From Rhodoferax sediminis (GTDB taxonomy: Bacteria; Pseudomonadota; Gammaproteobacteria; Burkholderiales; Burkholderiaceae_C): DNA of 64,000 nt. The position numbers and the translations under genes were made by a program. Under the pieces are notes generated by a model. That model was given only the letters and a program-made list of their open reading frames with translations, was not told the DNA's origin and did not search any database. Of the stretch, positions 18,192 to 26,592 are shown piece by piece; within the stretch, counting starts at the first letter, position 1, and every line of letters begins with the position of its first letter. The stretch spans positions 124,001-188,000 of the forward strand of contig NZ_CP035503.1 of NCBI RefSeq assembly GCF_006970865.1, given 5' to 3'.

Positions 18192-20236
18192 GGGCATCGC
18201 TGCGACCGGCGCTGGACAAGCTGGCGCTGGCCTGGCGCCGCTGGTCGCTCTGGGCCTTGCTGGCGGGGCTGGTGCTGGCCGTGCTTGCGACACTGGTGTT
18301 CCTGGCCGGGCGCTACGAGGCCAGCCAGGTGCAGGCCAAGCTCGAGCGCGACACGGCCAACACCATCGGCGACATCCGCGCCGGCCTGGCGCGCAATGTG
18401 CAAAGCCTGCAGGCCCTGCAGGCCGGCCGTCCGGCGCCCGAGGCCTGGGCGCTGGGCGCCCGTGCGCTGCTGCACGAACGCCGTGAGCTGATGCGCATCG
18501 AATGGCGCGATGACGCACTGGCGATCCTGGAGCATGTGGACTCGCCGTTCCACGTGCCGGTGTTCAGCCGCTACGACCGCTCCATCGCACAGTCCGACAT
18601 GGCCCTGGCCTGTGCCAACGCGCACCGCTTCAGCGGGCCGGCTTACTCCAACAGCTATTTCGTGCCGCAGTCGGACGGGCTGGGCATGGAGATGATGGAT
18701 GTGTGCCTGCCGCTCGCCAGCGGCGGGCAACCGGCGGGCTATCTGGTGGCCACCTACTCGCTGCAGGAGATTCTGTCCGATCTGGTCGAGAAGCAGCTCA
18801 CGCGCAGCCAGGAGGTGTCGTTCACCGAGGCCGACGGCACGCGTCTGGCGCTGCACGGCCAGGGCCGGCGCGGCTCGCGCGTGTTCACGGCGCAGCAGCT
18901 GCTGAATTTGCCGGGCTACACGCTGGTGCTGCGCATGGACAGCTGGCGCGCCGCCCCCGATCTGTTTCCCGATGTGCTGACCGCGCTGGTCAGTGTCATG
19001 TCGATCGCGCTGGTCTCGGTGCTGGTGCTGCTGGCCAAGGACATGCGCCGGCGCCTGCGCGCCGAGCGCGGCCTGGCCGATGCGCTGGCGTTTCGCAAGG
19101 CCATGGAGGACTCGCTGGTCACCGGGCTGCGCGCGCGCGACCTGCAGGGCCGCATCACCTATGTCAATCCGGCGTTTTGCCAGATGGTGGGTTTTGCGCC
19201 GGAGGAACTGATGGGCCACAGCGTGCCCGCGCCCTACTGGCCGCCCGATCAGGCCGACGAATACCGCCAGCGCCACGCGATCCGCATGAGCGGCGGCAGC
19301 GTGCCGCCGCGCGAAGGCTTCGAGTCGGTATTCGTGCGCAAGGACGGCACGCGCTTTCCGGTGCTGATCATCGAGGCGCCGCTGATCGATGCGCAGGGCG
19401 TGCAGACCGGCTGGATGGGGGCCTGCCTGGACATCAGCGAGCAGCGCCGCGTGCAGGAGCTCACGCGCGCCACGCAGGAACGGCTGCAGGCTACCGCGCG
19501 GCTGGCCACGGTCGGTGAGATGGCCTCGCTCTTGAGCCACGAACTGAACCAGCCGCTGGCCGCCATCTCCAGCTATGCCACGGGCTCGATGAACCTGCTC
19601 CAGGGTGACCCGGGGCCGGACGGGCATTCTTCCCTGGCGCTGGCCATGCGCCGCATTGCCGAGCAGGCCGGGCGCGCGGGCAGGATCATCAAGAGCGTGC
19701 ACGACTTCGTGCGTCGGCGCGACGAGGCGCGCGAGGTCGTGCGCCCGCAGGACCTGTTCGACGCCATCCTGCCGCTGGTCAGTTTGCAGGCGGGCAAGCT
19801 CGGCGTGCGCGTGGAGCTGTCGTTCGAGAAAGACCTGCCCTCCGTGCTGTGCGACCACACCATGGTCGAGCAGGTGCTGCTGAATCTGGCACGCAACGCC
19901 ATGCAGGCGATGGACGAGCCGGCCATCACCCGACGCCTGCTGGTGCTGGCGGTGCGGCGCGCGCAAGCCACCGAGCGCACGGCGCACAGCCCCGGCTGGC
20001 TGGAGTTCTCGGTGGCAGACCTCGGCCCAGGCATTGCGCCGCAGGTTGCACAGCAACTGTTCACTCCGTTTTTCACCACCAAGCGCGAAGGCATGGGGCT
20101 GGGCCTGAGCCTGTGCCGCACGGTGGTGGAGCAGCACGGCGGCTTCCTCACGCTGCAGCCGAACCAGCCGCAAGGCATGATTTTCCGATTCACGCTGCCC
20201 GTTCATTCACCGGCCGCCACCGCCGCAGATGCATAG
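18188..20236 (+). CDS. PAS-domain sensor histidine kinase
   Basis: The 682-residue inner-membrane kinase has one helix near residues 17-40, a periplasmic sensor region (about 45-260), a second helix at about 264-285, a PAS domain (about 300-420, ITYVNPAFCQMVGFAPEELMGH), a dimerisation domain with the phospho-acceptor His451 in LLSHELNQPLAAISSY, and an ATPase domain ending DLGPGIAPQ...FFTTKREGMGLGLSLCRTVVEQHGG. The GTG start overlaps the preceding stop (GTGA). The NQPL box and the FixJ-type regulator immediately downstream place it in the DctB/FixL group. The signal is unknown. Confidence 0.9.
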   Translation: MRASLRPALDKLALAWRRWSLWALLAGLVLAVLATLVFLAGRYEASQVQAKLERDTANTIGDIRAGLARNVQSLQALQAGRPAPEAWALGARALLHERRELMRIEWRDDALAILEHVDSPFHVPVFSRYDRSIAQSDMALACANAHRFSGPAYSNSYFVPQSDGLGMEMMDVCLPLASGGQPAGYLVATYSLQEILSDLVEKQLTRSQEVSFTEADGTRLALHGQGRRGSRVFTAQQLLNLPGYTLVLRMDSWRAAPDLFPDVLTALVSVMSIALVSVLVLLAKDMRRRLRAERGLADALAFRKAMEDSLVTGLRARDLQGRITYVNPAFCQMVGFAPEELMGHSVPAPYWPPDQADEYRQRHAIRMSGGSVPPREGFESVFVRKDGTRFPVLIIEAPLIDAQGVQTGWMGACLDISEQRRVQELTRATQERLQATARLATVGEMASLLSHELNQPLAAISSYATGSMNLLQGDPGPDGHSSLALAMRRIAEQAGRAGRIIKSVHDFVRRRDEAREVVRPQDLFDAILPLVSLQAGKLGVRVELSFEKDLPSVLCDHTMVEQVLLNLARNAMQAMDEPAITRRLLVLAVRRAQATERTAHSPGWLEFSVADLGPGIAPQVAQQLFTPFFTTKREGMGLGLSLCRTVVEQHGGFLTLQPNQPQGMIFRFTLPVHSPAATAADA

Positions 20237-20247
20237 CTGATTAGCGA

Positions 20248-20317
20248 GAGCCCCCACGCTTGCCACTGCGTGTGCTGCGCTGCCCCCCGAGGGGGCTCAC
20301 TTGCTCGGGGCGGCCCG
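20248..20317 (-). repeat. Palindromic intergenic repeat (GTGGGGGCT family), copy 2
   Basis: Inverted relative to copy 1. Read on the minus strand it gives GGCCGCCCCGAGCAAG, a CCCCCTCGGGGGG hairpin, then CACGCAGTGGCAAGCGTG followed by GGGGCT. It separates the histidine kinase gene from its response regulator gene. Confidence 0.85.
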
Positions 20318-20338
20318 TCGCTGCGTTAGGATGCGCCC

Positions 20339-20965
20339 ATGCAACCCGCGTTGAATGCAACCGTTTTTTTGGTGGACGACGATGCCAGCGTGCGCGAAGC
20401 GCTGGCCTGGCTGCTGCGTTCGCGCCATGTGCCCAGCGACTCCTACGACAGTGCCGAGGCATTCATGCGAATGCTGCAAACCGGTTTCGTGCCGACCCAG
20501 CCCTGCTGTCTGCTGCTCGACGTGCGCATGCCGGGTATGAGCGGCCTGGCGCTGTTCGACCAGCTTGCCCTGCGCGGCCTGGTGCAGGCCATGCCGGTGA
20601 TTTTTTTGACCGGGCACGCGGACGTGCCCACCGCCGTAGCCGCCGTCAAACGCGGCGCCTTCGACTTTTGCGAAAAACCGTTTTCCGACAATGCGCTCGT
20701 GGACCGGGTCGAGCAGGCGCTGCAGCAGTCGGCGCAGATCCTGCAGGCGCGCAGCGCGCAAACCAGCGCGCAGTCGCGCCTGGCCGGCCTGACCGAGCGC
20801 GAGCACGACGTGATGCGCCTGGTGGTGGAAGGCCTGCCCAACAAGCTGATTGCCGACCAGCTCAACATCAGCGTGCGCACGGTGGAGGTGCACCGCTCGC
20901 GGGTGTTCGACAAGATGGAAGTCAAGTCGGCTGTGGAGTTGGCCAATGCGCTGCGAAATGTATAG
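20339..20965 (+). CDS. FixJ/NarL-type response regulator
   Basis: The 208-residue regulator has an N-terminal receiver domain with acidic pocket VDDD (12-15), phospho-acceptor Asp61 in LLLDVRMPG, and conserved Lys in FCEKPF, followed by a C-terminal LuxR-type helix-turn-helix (LTEREHDVMRLVVEGLPNKLIADQLNISVRTVEVHRSRV). It is the likely partner of the kinase just upstream. The two genes are separated by about 100 bp holding a palindromic repeat, which could give them unequal expression. The last codons and stop lie at the start of a dispersed 55-bp element. Confidence 0.92.
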   Translation: MQPALNATVFLVDDDASVREALAWLLRSRHVPSDSYDSAEAFMRMLQTGFVPTQPCCLLLDVRMPGMSGLALFDQLALRGLVQAMPVIFLTGHADVPTAVAAVKRGAFDFCEKPFSDNALVDRVEQALQQSAQILQARSAQTSAQSRLAGLTEREHDVMRLVVEGLPNKLIADQLNISVRTVEVHRSRVFDKMEVKSAVELANALRNV

Positions 20966-21008
20966 CGCATCGTGCATGCCGCACAAGGGCTTAGGGCTTG
21001 TTTCGCTC
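20955..21008 (+). repeat. Dispersed 55-bp element, copy between convergent genes
   Basis: The sequence GAAATGTATAGCGCATCG, then CATGCCGCACAAGGGCTT, then AGGGCTTGTTTCGC matches the family blocks (ATAGC, CACAAGGGCT, TTTC). It supplies the last codons and the stop of the response regulator (20963-20965) and, on the other strand, the last codons and stop of the small membrane protein (20991-20993). Confidence 0.5.
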
Positions 21009-21152
21009 TGAAGTCGTGATGTCTGGCGCATCCTTCGAAGCCGGCTCCGGGAGCGTCAACTCGCCCTGTTTGCGGCCCGAGAACATGGTCCACCAGACAA
21101 TCAGCAGCAGCGCCGCCAGGGCGGCCAGCGCTTCAACCAAAAGCAAAATCAT
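20991..21152 (-). CDS. Small single-pass membrane protein, hypothetical
   Basis: The 53-residue product begins with a strong membrane helix (MILLLVEALAALAALLLIVWW, residues about 2-21) followed by a short hydrophilic tail (SGRKQGELTLPEPASKDAP...). ATG 21152 is on the opposite strand to, and overlaps, the mltA ATG (the four bases CATG at 21150-21153 hold both starts). I remember similar small proteins beside mltA in Comamonadaceae, but this is not verified. Function unknown. Confidence 0.55.
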   Translation of the reverse strand: MILLLVEALAALAALLLIVWWTMFSGRKQGELTLPEPASKDAPDITTSERNKP

Positions 21153-22326
21153 GAATCGACTCCTGTGGCGGCTCTCGCGGTGTGTGGCCAGTGCGGCGAT
21201 TGTAGGCACGCTGTGGGGCTGCGCCAGCGCGCCGCCCTACAACCCTGCGCGAGAGGCCGGTATCGCCGCCCTGGCGCCCGGCGCCCTGCCCGGCGACAAC
21301 GGCCCGCTGCCGCCCGCCCTGCAGAGCGGCAAGAGCCGCTGGGTGCCGGTGCGCTGGGCCGACCTGCCGGGCTTTGCCGACGACCCGCTGTTCGAAGCCT
21401 GGAACGCCTGGATCAAGAGCTGCGAGCGCCCCGGCCCCACCTTTGCGCCGCTGTGCGCCGAAGTGCGGCGCCTGAGCATCGGCACGGGCGAGGAGCAGCG
21501 CGCCTGGATGATGCAGCACCTGCAGCCGTACCGCGTGGAGCCGCTTGCGGCAGGCAGCCCCGGCGCGTCCGAGGGCCTGCTGACCGGCTACTACGAGCCG
21601 CTCATGGACGCCTCGCGCCTGCCCGGCCCCGGCTACACGGTGCCGCTGTACCGCCCGCCGGCCGGTTTGAACCAGCGCCGGCCCTGGTACACGCGCCAGC
21701 AAATCGACACGCTGCCTGAAGCCCGGGCGGCACTGCGCGGGAACGAGATTGCGTACGTGGCCGACCCGATCGATGCGCTGATTCTGCAGATCCAGGGCTC
21801 GGGGCGCTTGCGCATCGCCGAGCCCGACGGCAGCCAGCACCTGGTGCGGCTGGCGTTTGCCGGCACCAATGACCAGCCGTACCAGAGCGTGGGACGCTGG
21901 CTGCTGGACCAGGGCGCCACCCGCGATGCCACCTGGCCCGGCATCCGCGCGTGGCTTGCGCAGAACCCGCAGCGCATGAACGAGCTGCTTTGGAGCAACC
22001 CGCGCGTTGTGTTCTTCCGTGAGGAGCCGCTGTCTGAATTGGACGCTGCCTTCGGCCCGCGCGGCGCCCAGGGCGTGGCGCTCACGCCCGGGCGCTCCAT
22101 CGCGGTGGATGCCGCCAGCATTCCCTACGGCACGCCGGTCTGGCTCGCCTCCAGCGGCGCGCAGGTGAATCTGCAAAAACTGGTGCTGGCGCAAGACACC
22201 GGCAGCGCCATCGTGGGCGCGGTGCGCGCCGATTATTTTGCCGGCTGGGGGGCGCAGGCGGGGGAGCTGGCGGGGCGGCTCAAGCAGCCGCTCAAGCTTT
22301 GGGTTTTGTGGCCGAAACAGCCGTAG
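21151..22326 (+). CDS. mltA: Membrane-bound lytic murein transglycosylase A
   Basis: MltA is an outer-membrane lipoprotein that cleaves peptidoglycan glycan strands, leaving 1,6-anhydro-muramic ends. The 391-residue product has a lipoprotein signal with lipobox TLWGC near residue 20, the MltA domain (LLTGYYEPLMDASRLPGPGYTVPLYRPP, then DALILQIQGSGRL) and a C-terminal 3D domain with the catalytic-type Asp residues (SIPYGTPVWL, LAQDTGSAIVGAVRADYFAGWG). The last 14 codons (22282-22324) are repeated in diverged form at 23031-23072 beyond vapBC. Confidence 0.93.
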   Translation: MNRLLWRLSRCVASAAIVGTLWGCASAPPYNPAREAGIAALAPGALPGDNGPLPPALQSGKSRWVPVRWADLPGFADDPLFEAWNAWIKSCERPGPTFAPLCAEVRRLSIGTGEEQRAWMMQHLQPYRVEPLAAGSPGASEGLLTGYYEPLMDASRLPGPGYTVPLYRPPAGLNQRRPWYTRQQIDTLPEARAALRGNEIAYVADPIDALILQIQGSGRLRIAEPDGSQHLVRLAFAGTNDQPYQSVGRWLLDQGATRDATWPGIRAWLAQNPQRMNELLWSNPRVVFFREEPLSELDAAFGPRGAQGVALTPGRSIAVDAASIPYGTPVWLASSGAQVNLQKLVLAQDTGSAIVGAVRADYFAGWGAQAGELAGRLKQPLKLWVLWPKQP

Positions 22327-22329
22327 GCG

Positions 22330-22397
22330 TTCGTACCCGATAAAGTTAAAACGGGTGTATTCTTACAAATCCATCATCGATTGACACGAGGTACGAA
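22330..22397. promoter_or_regulatory. Inverted repeat flanking the vapBC promoter region
   Basis: Perfect 8-bp arms ttcgtacc (22330-22337) and ggtacgaa (22390-22397) bracket the AT-rich stretch before vapB, with the right arm overlapping the ribosome binding site region. VapB-type antitoxins repress their own operon by binding such repeats. A role as operator is inferred from position only. Confidence 0.45.
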
Positions 22398-22398
22398 A

Positions 22399-22611
22399 AT
22401 GCCCGCCACCGCCACCCTCTCCAGCAAGTTCCAGATCTCGATTCCAAAGGCCGTTCGCGAAGAACAGCGCTGGAAGGCCGGCCAGGAATTCGTGTTCATC
22501 CCCAAGGGCCGGGGCATGCTGCTCATGCCAGTGCCGGAACTGGACGAATTGGCGGGCATCGCCAGGGGCGCCACGAAGGAAGGCTACCGCGACCGCGAGG
22601 ACCGCTACTGA
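22399..22611 (+). CDS. vapB: AbrB/MazE-type antitoxin (VapB-like)
   Basis: The 70-residue protein has the AbrB swapped-hairpin fold sequence TATLSSKFQISIPKAVREEQRWKAGQEFVFIPKGRGMLLMPV, followed by a short tail that would bind the toxin. ATG 22399 is preceded by CACGAGGTACGAAA, a good ribosome binding site; a TTG six codons upstream is less likely. The stop overlaps the vapC start. It should neutralise the PIN toxin and repress the operon. Confidence 0.9.
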   Translation: MPATATLSSKFQISIPKAVREEQRWKAGQEFVFIPKGRGMLLMPVPELDELAGIARGATKEGYRDREDRY

Positions 22612-22997
22612 TGGCGGCACCGATGCGCGTGGTCGACACCTCGGCCTGGATCGAATGGCTGACCAGCAGCGCGCTCGGCACCAGGCTGGGTCAGGACTTT
22701 CCCGAGCAGGCGCACTGCATCGTGCCGACGATCGTGCAGCTCGAGCTGGCAAAGTGGCTGGGACGGGAGGTGGGCGAGGAACAGGCAGACCAGGTCATTG
22801 CGTACACGCAGAAATGCGTCGTCGTGCCGCTGGACACCCGCATCGCGCTGCTGGCGGCTGAACTGCACCGTGAATACAAGCTGGCAGCGGCGGATGCCAT
22901 CGTCTACGCCACGGCCCGGCACCAAGGCGCCGATCTACTCACCTGCGATGCGCATTTCGAAGGACTGCTCGCGGTGCTGTTGCATGCGAAAAAATGA
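22611..22997 (+). CDS. vapC: PIN-domain toxin VapC
   Basis: The 128-residue PIN-domain ribonuclease has the acidic metal-binding set Asp9 (VVDTSAWIEW), Glu45 (VQLELAKW), Asp95 (AAADAIVYATA) and Asp113 (LLTCDAHFEGL). VapC toxins cleave tRNA or rRNA when freed of antitoxin. The ATG overlaps the vapB stop by one base. All key residues are intact, so the toxin is probably active. Confidence 0.92.
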   Translation: MAAPMRVVDTSAWIEWLTSSALGTRLGQDFPEQAHCIVPTIVQLELAKWLGREVGEEQADQVIAYTQKCVVVPLDTRIALLAAELHREYKLAAADAIVYATARHQGADLLTCDAHFEGLLAVLLHAKK

Positions 22998-23065
22998 GCC
23001 ATCACGAGTGCGGCGCTGCGGGCCACTCCAAGCAGCCCCTGACGCCCTGGTTTTGTGGTCGAAAC

Positions 23066-23112
23066 AGGTTGTGGCCCAGTTGAGATATGGACAGCTTACT
23101 ATCAAAAACATA
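23066..23112 (-). repeat. Possible dispersed 55-bp element copy after vapC
   Basis: Read on the minus strand, CTATGTTTTTGATAGTAAGC and the following CATATCTCAACTGGGC loosely follow the family order. The match is the weakest of the set. The surrounding 205 bp between vapC and the pilus genes hold a gtcgcg/cgcgac hairpin (23127-23141) and a weak accgc/gcggt stem followed by TTT (about 23140-23160), and no gene. Confidence 0.3.
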
Positions 23113-23203
23113 GTGGTCGAGACAGCGTCGCGGAACGCGACCGCACGCGGGGGCGGTTTTGCGTTGCGCCAGCGGCGGGCCAGCCCGTCGCCCCTATCCC
23201 CTA

Positions 23204-24199
23204 TCAATAGTTGACGTTCACCGTTACCGTATCCGAATAGGTGTCCGGCGTGTAGTTGGCGCTGGGCGCTTTCGGATAGACCGTATAGGGCTGCGCGAGG
23301 CCGGTGCCGGTCCCTGCGACGGTGTTGGTACCGACATTGCCCCAGACCTTGGTGTAGCCCGCATCGGAATAGAGCTGGTAGGGCACCTTGTCGGTGTTGC
23401 CGCTGATCACCCCGGACATGTTGCCCGTGCCGCTGGCGGTGCCACCGTTGAGGGCCGATGGAAGCAGGCCCACGGTGTAGACGGTGCTGCTGGGGCAGGT
23501 CACCTTGATGGTGCCCGTGCCCGGGACCGCGCTATTGACCACCGCGGCGGCAACGCTGCCGAGGTCGATGTTGGTGGCGGTGACCGAGCAGGAGTTGCTC
23601 ACGTTGGCGCTCACGAGGAAGGAATCGAAGCTGCCATCGTTGGTGCCACCTCCGCCGCAGTTCTTGGGAAACTGGCTTCCGCCATCCACCACGTTCAGCG
23701 TGTTGTTGATCAACTGTTCGTTGTAGGGGCCGGGGAGCGTCGCCGTCTGCCCCGCCAGCACCCGGCCATAGAGTGTCGCTACGCCGGAGGTGGCACCTTT
23801 GGCCGGGACCAGCACCTGGACATACAACTCAGTGCCGAGGGTCCCGGAGTTGCTACCCCAGGGGTTGGTCCGGGCCGCATCCTGGTAGATCTGGAACTGC
23901 AGGTACGGGCCGGCCCCGGCCTGCATCCGGCGCGGGTTGGCATTGGCGGCGTCGGACGGGCCTTGGCCAATGCGGAAACACGCGGCGAGATAATGGTTCG
24001 AATTGTCGTTGGTGGTGCATGTGTAGCTGAGCGTGGCGCTCGCATCCGTCTGGCTCGACAGCGGGTTGACGGTGCCGAACGCGAGCGTGGTCATCGTCGC
24101 GCTGCAACTGAACGGCGCGGCGTGCGCCGGCACGGCCCCAAACATTCCGCAGCTGATCAGCAGCAGCGTCCCCAGCCAGCGTTGAAGCGAACGAGTCAT
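23204..24199 (-). CDS. Spore coat U domain tip adhesin, CsuE-like
   Basis: The 331-residue secreted protein has a signal peptide (about 1-27, ending AHA-A) and two tandem spore coat protein U (SCPU) domains: the first at about 28-190 with paired cysteines (FSCSATMTTLAFGTVNPL), the second at about 200-331 (SCSVTATNIDLGSV ... VPYQLYSDAGYTKVWGN ... YSDTVTVNVNY). Two-domain SCPU proteins cap archaic chaperone-usher pili as tip adhesins. It is last in the operon and overlaps the usher stop by ATGA. Confidence 0.85.
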   Translation of the reverse strand: MTRSLQRWLGTLLLISCGMFGAVPAHAAPFSCSATMTTLAFGTVNPLSSQTDASATLSYTCTTNDNSNHYLAACFRIGQGPSDAANANPRRMQAGAGPYLQFQIYQDAARTNPWGSNSGTLGTELYVQVLVPAKGATSGVATLYGRVLAGQTATLPGPYNEQLINNTLNVVDGGSQFPKNCGGGGTNDGSFDSFLVSANVSNSCSVTATNIDLGSVAAAVVNSAVPGTGTIKVTCPSSTVYTVGLLPSALNGGTASGTGNMSGVISGNTDKVPYQLYSDAGYTKVWGNVGTNTVAGTGTGLAQPYTVYPKAPSANYTPDTYSDTVTVNVNY

Positions 24200-26592
24200 G
24201 GCGAGGCCTCCTTGGTGCAGCGCAGCGGTCCGATCTGCGGAATGCTGCCGCCGGTGTCCTTGTGGTAGTCAAAGCGCACGGTGCAGGCGCCGGCGGGCGT
24301 CTGCACCGTGAGCACATTGCGCGTATCCAGCGTGTCCAGGTAGACCTCGCCGTCGTAGCCGACCAGGGTGGGTTTGCCCGGCTGGGCGTTTACGCGCACC
24401 AGGCTGCCCAGCGGCAGCGGCTTGCCGGCCGCGTCGACCAGAACGATGGAGGCCGCGCGCACCGGCGTGATGTCGAAGTTCACCAGCGTGCCGGCGCGGT
24501 CGCTGGGCGTGGCGATGGCCCTGACGCGGGCGATCCGCATGTCGGCCGGCAGCTGCATCGGGTCGATCGCGAGCTGGTTGTTCTGGTACGCATTGAGCGG
24601 CGTCACCAGCAGTTGGCCGTTGCGGTCGGTGCGGCCGACCGGGCGGTTTTCCAGCAGCACCGGCACGCCGGGCACGCCGTCGGTCGACACCAGCGCGAAC
24701 GCGTCATTGATCTGGCGCGCGGCGAACGGGTGCCCGCCCATGAACACCAGTGCCCCATTCGCATCGCCGTATGCATAGCGGGTGCCGTTGAACGCGCTCA
24801 CGCCGGCGGCGTAGCGCCCATAGCGGCCCAAGTAGTCGAGCTCGCCCTGCCCACCGTTCTGATCGTCGCCCTGGCGCAGCGCGGCGTTCCAGCCCCAGCC
24901 GCCTTCGGTCGGCGTCGCGCGGCTGGTGCTGGCCGTCACGAAGTTGCTGCTGTTGTCGTGCTGCAGCCCGGTGCTGACACTGGTGCGCGCGTCGAGCGCC
25001 AAGGTCAGGTTCACGAACACGCTGCGCAGATTGCGATTCACCAGGTCCTGGTTTGCGGTGACTGACAGCGTGGTCGCGCGGCTCAGCGACTTGAACCAGC
25101 CGGCGCTGGCATAGCGCGACGCGGTCTGACCCAGGTACTGCTGGGACAGGTAGCTGAGCGAGAAGCTGCCGATATGGTCGGTGTTGTAGCCGACCGTGGC
25201 GCTGCCGCTGGCGCGCGCCGGAAGACTCCCGTACAGCGCGGCCACGTCCTGGTAGGCGCCTTCGGTGCGGGTGCCGCTGAAAGCTACATTGAAGCGGCTG
25301 TCGGTCCAGTTGTAGCCCAGGCCGAGCTGTGAGCCGCTCTGCCCCGAGCCGCCGGAATGCGCGAGCGAGCCGGTCAGCACGCCGGACCGTCCCAGCAGCC
25401 AGGCGCCACCGGCGCCGGCTTCGCCCAAGCCGGCGGTCGCCTCGCCGTGCGTCTCGACGGTGAAGCTGTTGCTTAGGCCGTAGCGCCAGGTGCCGCTGGC
25501 CACCAGGTCCCGTCCGTAGTCGTTCGACACCAGGCCGTAGTTCTGGCGCACGCGGCCGAGCTCGATCGACCAGCTGGAGAGTCCCTGTTTCAGCAACTGC
25601 TGCGTGCCGTACAGCGAGAAGTTCAGCGTCGTGCTGCGGCCGAACGCGTCGGTCAGCACGACCTGCGCGTTGCCGGCGCCGCTGATGTTCGGCAGCGTGT
25701 TCAGCTGGAACGGGCCGGCCGGCACCTGGCCGTTGAACTGGCGCATGCCGTTCACGTACAGGTCGAGCTGCGACGGCAGCGTGGCCGAGCCCAGCAGCGC
25801 CGGCACCGGGGTCGTGATCTGGTACGGCTGCAGCGCGAAGTTGCTGCCGATCTGCAGGCCGCCGATGCGCGTGGCGCGGGTCCAGGTCAGCGCGTCGGTC
25901 AATGTGTCGCCGACGCGAAGCGTCAGCAGCTTGTCCGGCCAGGAGTGGCTCCAGGCGGTGTCCAGCCGCACTGACTGGCGCTGCCACGCGCCGCCGTCGG
26001 CGCGCGTCTGCTGCGACAGCGCGGTGCTGCTCGCCACGCCCCAGGCGCCGAATGCGCGCAGTTCGGTGAATGCGCTCAAGGACGCGGCCGAGCCCTCGCC
26101 CTGGGTGCCGTACAGGTCGTAGTTCAGCAGCAGGCCCGGCGACGTGGTGACCCTGTGCGGCGTGATGCCCGGCACGGTCAGCGCCGTTTCGGGGAGCTTC
26201 AGCAGCGACAGCGGCGCGGTGAGCAGCACGCGCTGCTGCTGCGCGTCGTACTGCACCTGCAGACCGGCCAGGCTTTGCAGGCGGACCGGGTCCGGGCCGC
26301 CGGCCGGCAGCACGAAGCCGAGCGCGCGCAGGCTGGCGGCCGGGGCCCAGAGCTGGCCGCCACGATCGCCGAAGTGCACGATGCCGCGCGCGCTGCCGTT
26401 CAGCGTCATGTCAAGGTACACGTCCTGCCCGTTCGCGCTGGCCAGGCTGTCGTCGGACGCGCCAGCGATCTGCGTCGCCGGGTCCGGGCCGGCATCTGCG
26501 ACTTGCGCCCCACCGGCCAGCAAGGCCAGAGGCAGCAACAGGACCTCAGCGAGGACGCTCGGCCAGCGTGATGCTTTGGTCCGTCTTGCCAT
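24196..26592 (-). CDS. Archaic chaperone-usher pilus outer-membrane usher, CsuD-like
   Basis: The 798-residue protein has a signal peptide (about 1-35), a periplasmic N-terminal domain that receives chaperone-subunit complexes (DVYLDMTLNGSARGIVHF), a 24-strand barrel region with the plug, and a C-terminal domain (DGVPGVPVLLENRPVGRTDRNGQLLV ... PLPLGSLVRV). It threads pilins through the outer membrane. The assigned ATG overlaps the chaperone gene by 47 bp; translation coupling is likely. The stop overlaps the tip adhesin ATG. Confidence 0.88.
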   Translation of the reverse strand: MARRTKASRWPSVLAEVLLLPLALLAGGAQVADAGPDPATQIAGASDDSLASANGQDVYLDMTLNGSARGIVHFGDRGGQLWAPAASLRALGFVLPAGGPDPVRLQSLAGLQVQYDAQQQRVLLTAPLSLLKLPETALTVPGITPHRVTTSPGLLLNYDLYGTQGEGSAASLSAFTELRAFGAWGVASSTALSQQTRADGGAWQRQSVRLDTAWSHSWPDKLLTLRVGDTLTDALTWTRATRIGGLQIGSNFALQPYQITTPVPALLGSATLPSQLDLYVNGMRQFNGQVPAGPFQLNTLPNISGAGNAQVVLTDAFGRSTTLNFSLYGTQQLLKQGLSSWSIELGRVRQNYGLVSNDYGRDLVASGTWRYGLSNSFTVETHGEATAGLGEAGAGGAWLLGRSGVLTGSLAHSGGSGQSGSQLGLGYNWTDSRFNVAFSGTRTEGAYQDVAALYGSLPARASGSATVGYNTDHIGSFSLSYLSQQYLGQTASRYASAGWFKSLSRATTLSVTANQDLVNRNLRSVFVNLTLALDARTSVSTGLQHDNSSNFVTASTSRATPTEGGWGWNAALRQGDDQNGGQGELDYLGRYGRYAAGVSAFNGTRYAYGDANGALVFMGGHPFAARQINDAFALVSTDGVPGVPVLLENRPVGRTDRNGQLLVTPLNAYQNNQLAIDPMQLPADMRIARVRAIATPSDRAGTLVNFDITPVRAASIVLVDAAGKPLPLGSLVRVNAQPGKPTLVGYDGEVYLDTLDTRNVLTVQTPAGACTVRFDYHKDTGGSIPQIGPLRCTKEASP

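Larger units (their letters stand above)
22282..23072. repeat. Direct repeat of the mltA 3' end flanking vapBC
   Basis: Copy 1 is the end of mltA (22282-22324, from AAGCAGCCGCTC to GGCCGAAACAG). Copy 2 lies after vapC (23031-23072, from AAGCAGCCCCTG to GGTCGAAACAG). They share AAGCAGCC and GGTTTTGTGG-CGAAACAG, with one gap and a few changes between. The module between them is about 700 bp. The arrangement suggests insertion at the 3' end of mltA with regeneration of the gene end. Confidence 0.7.
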
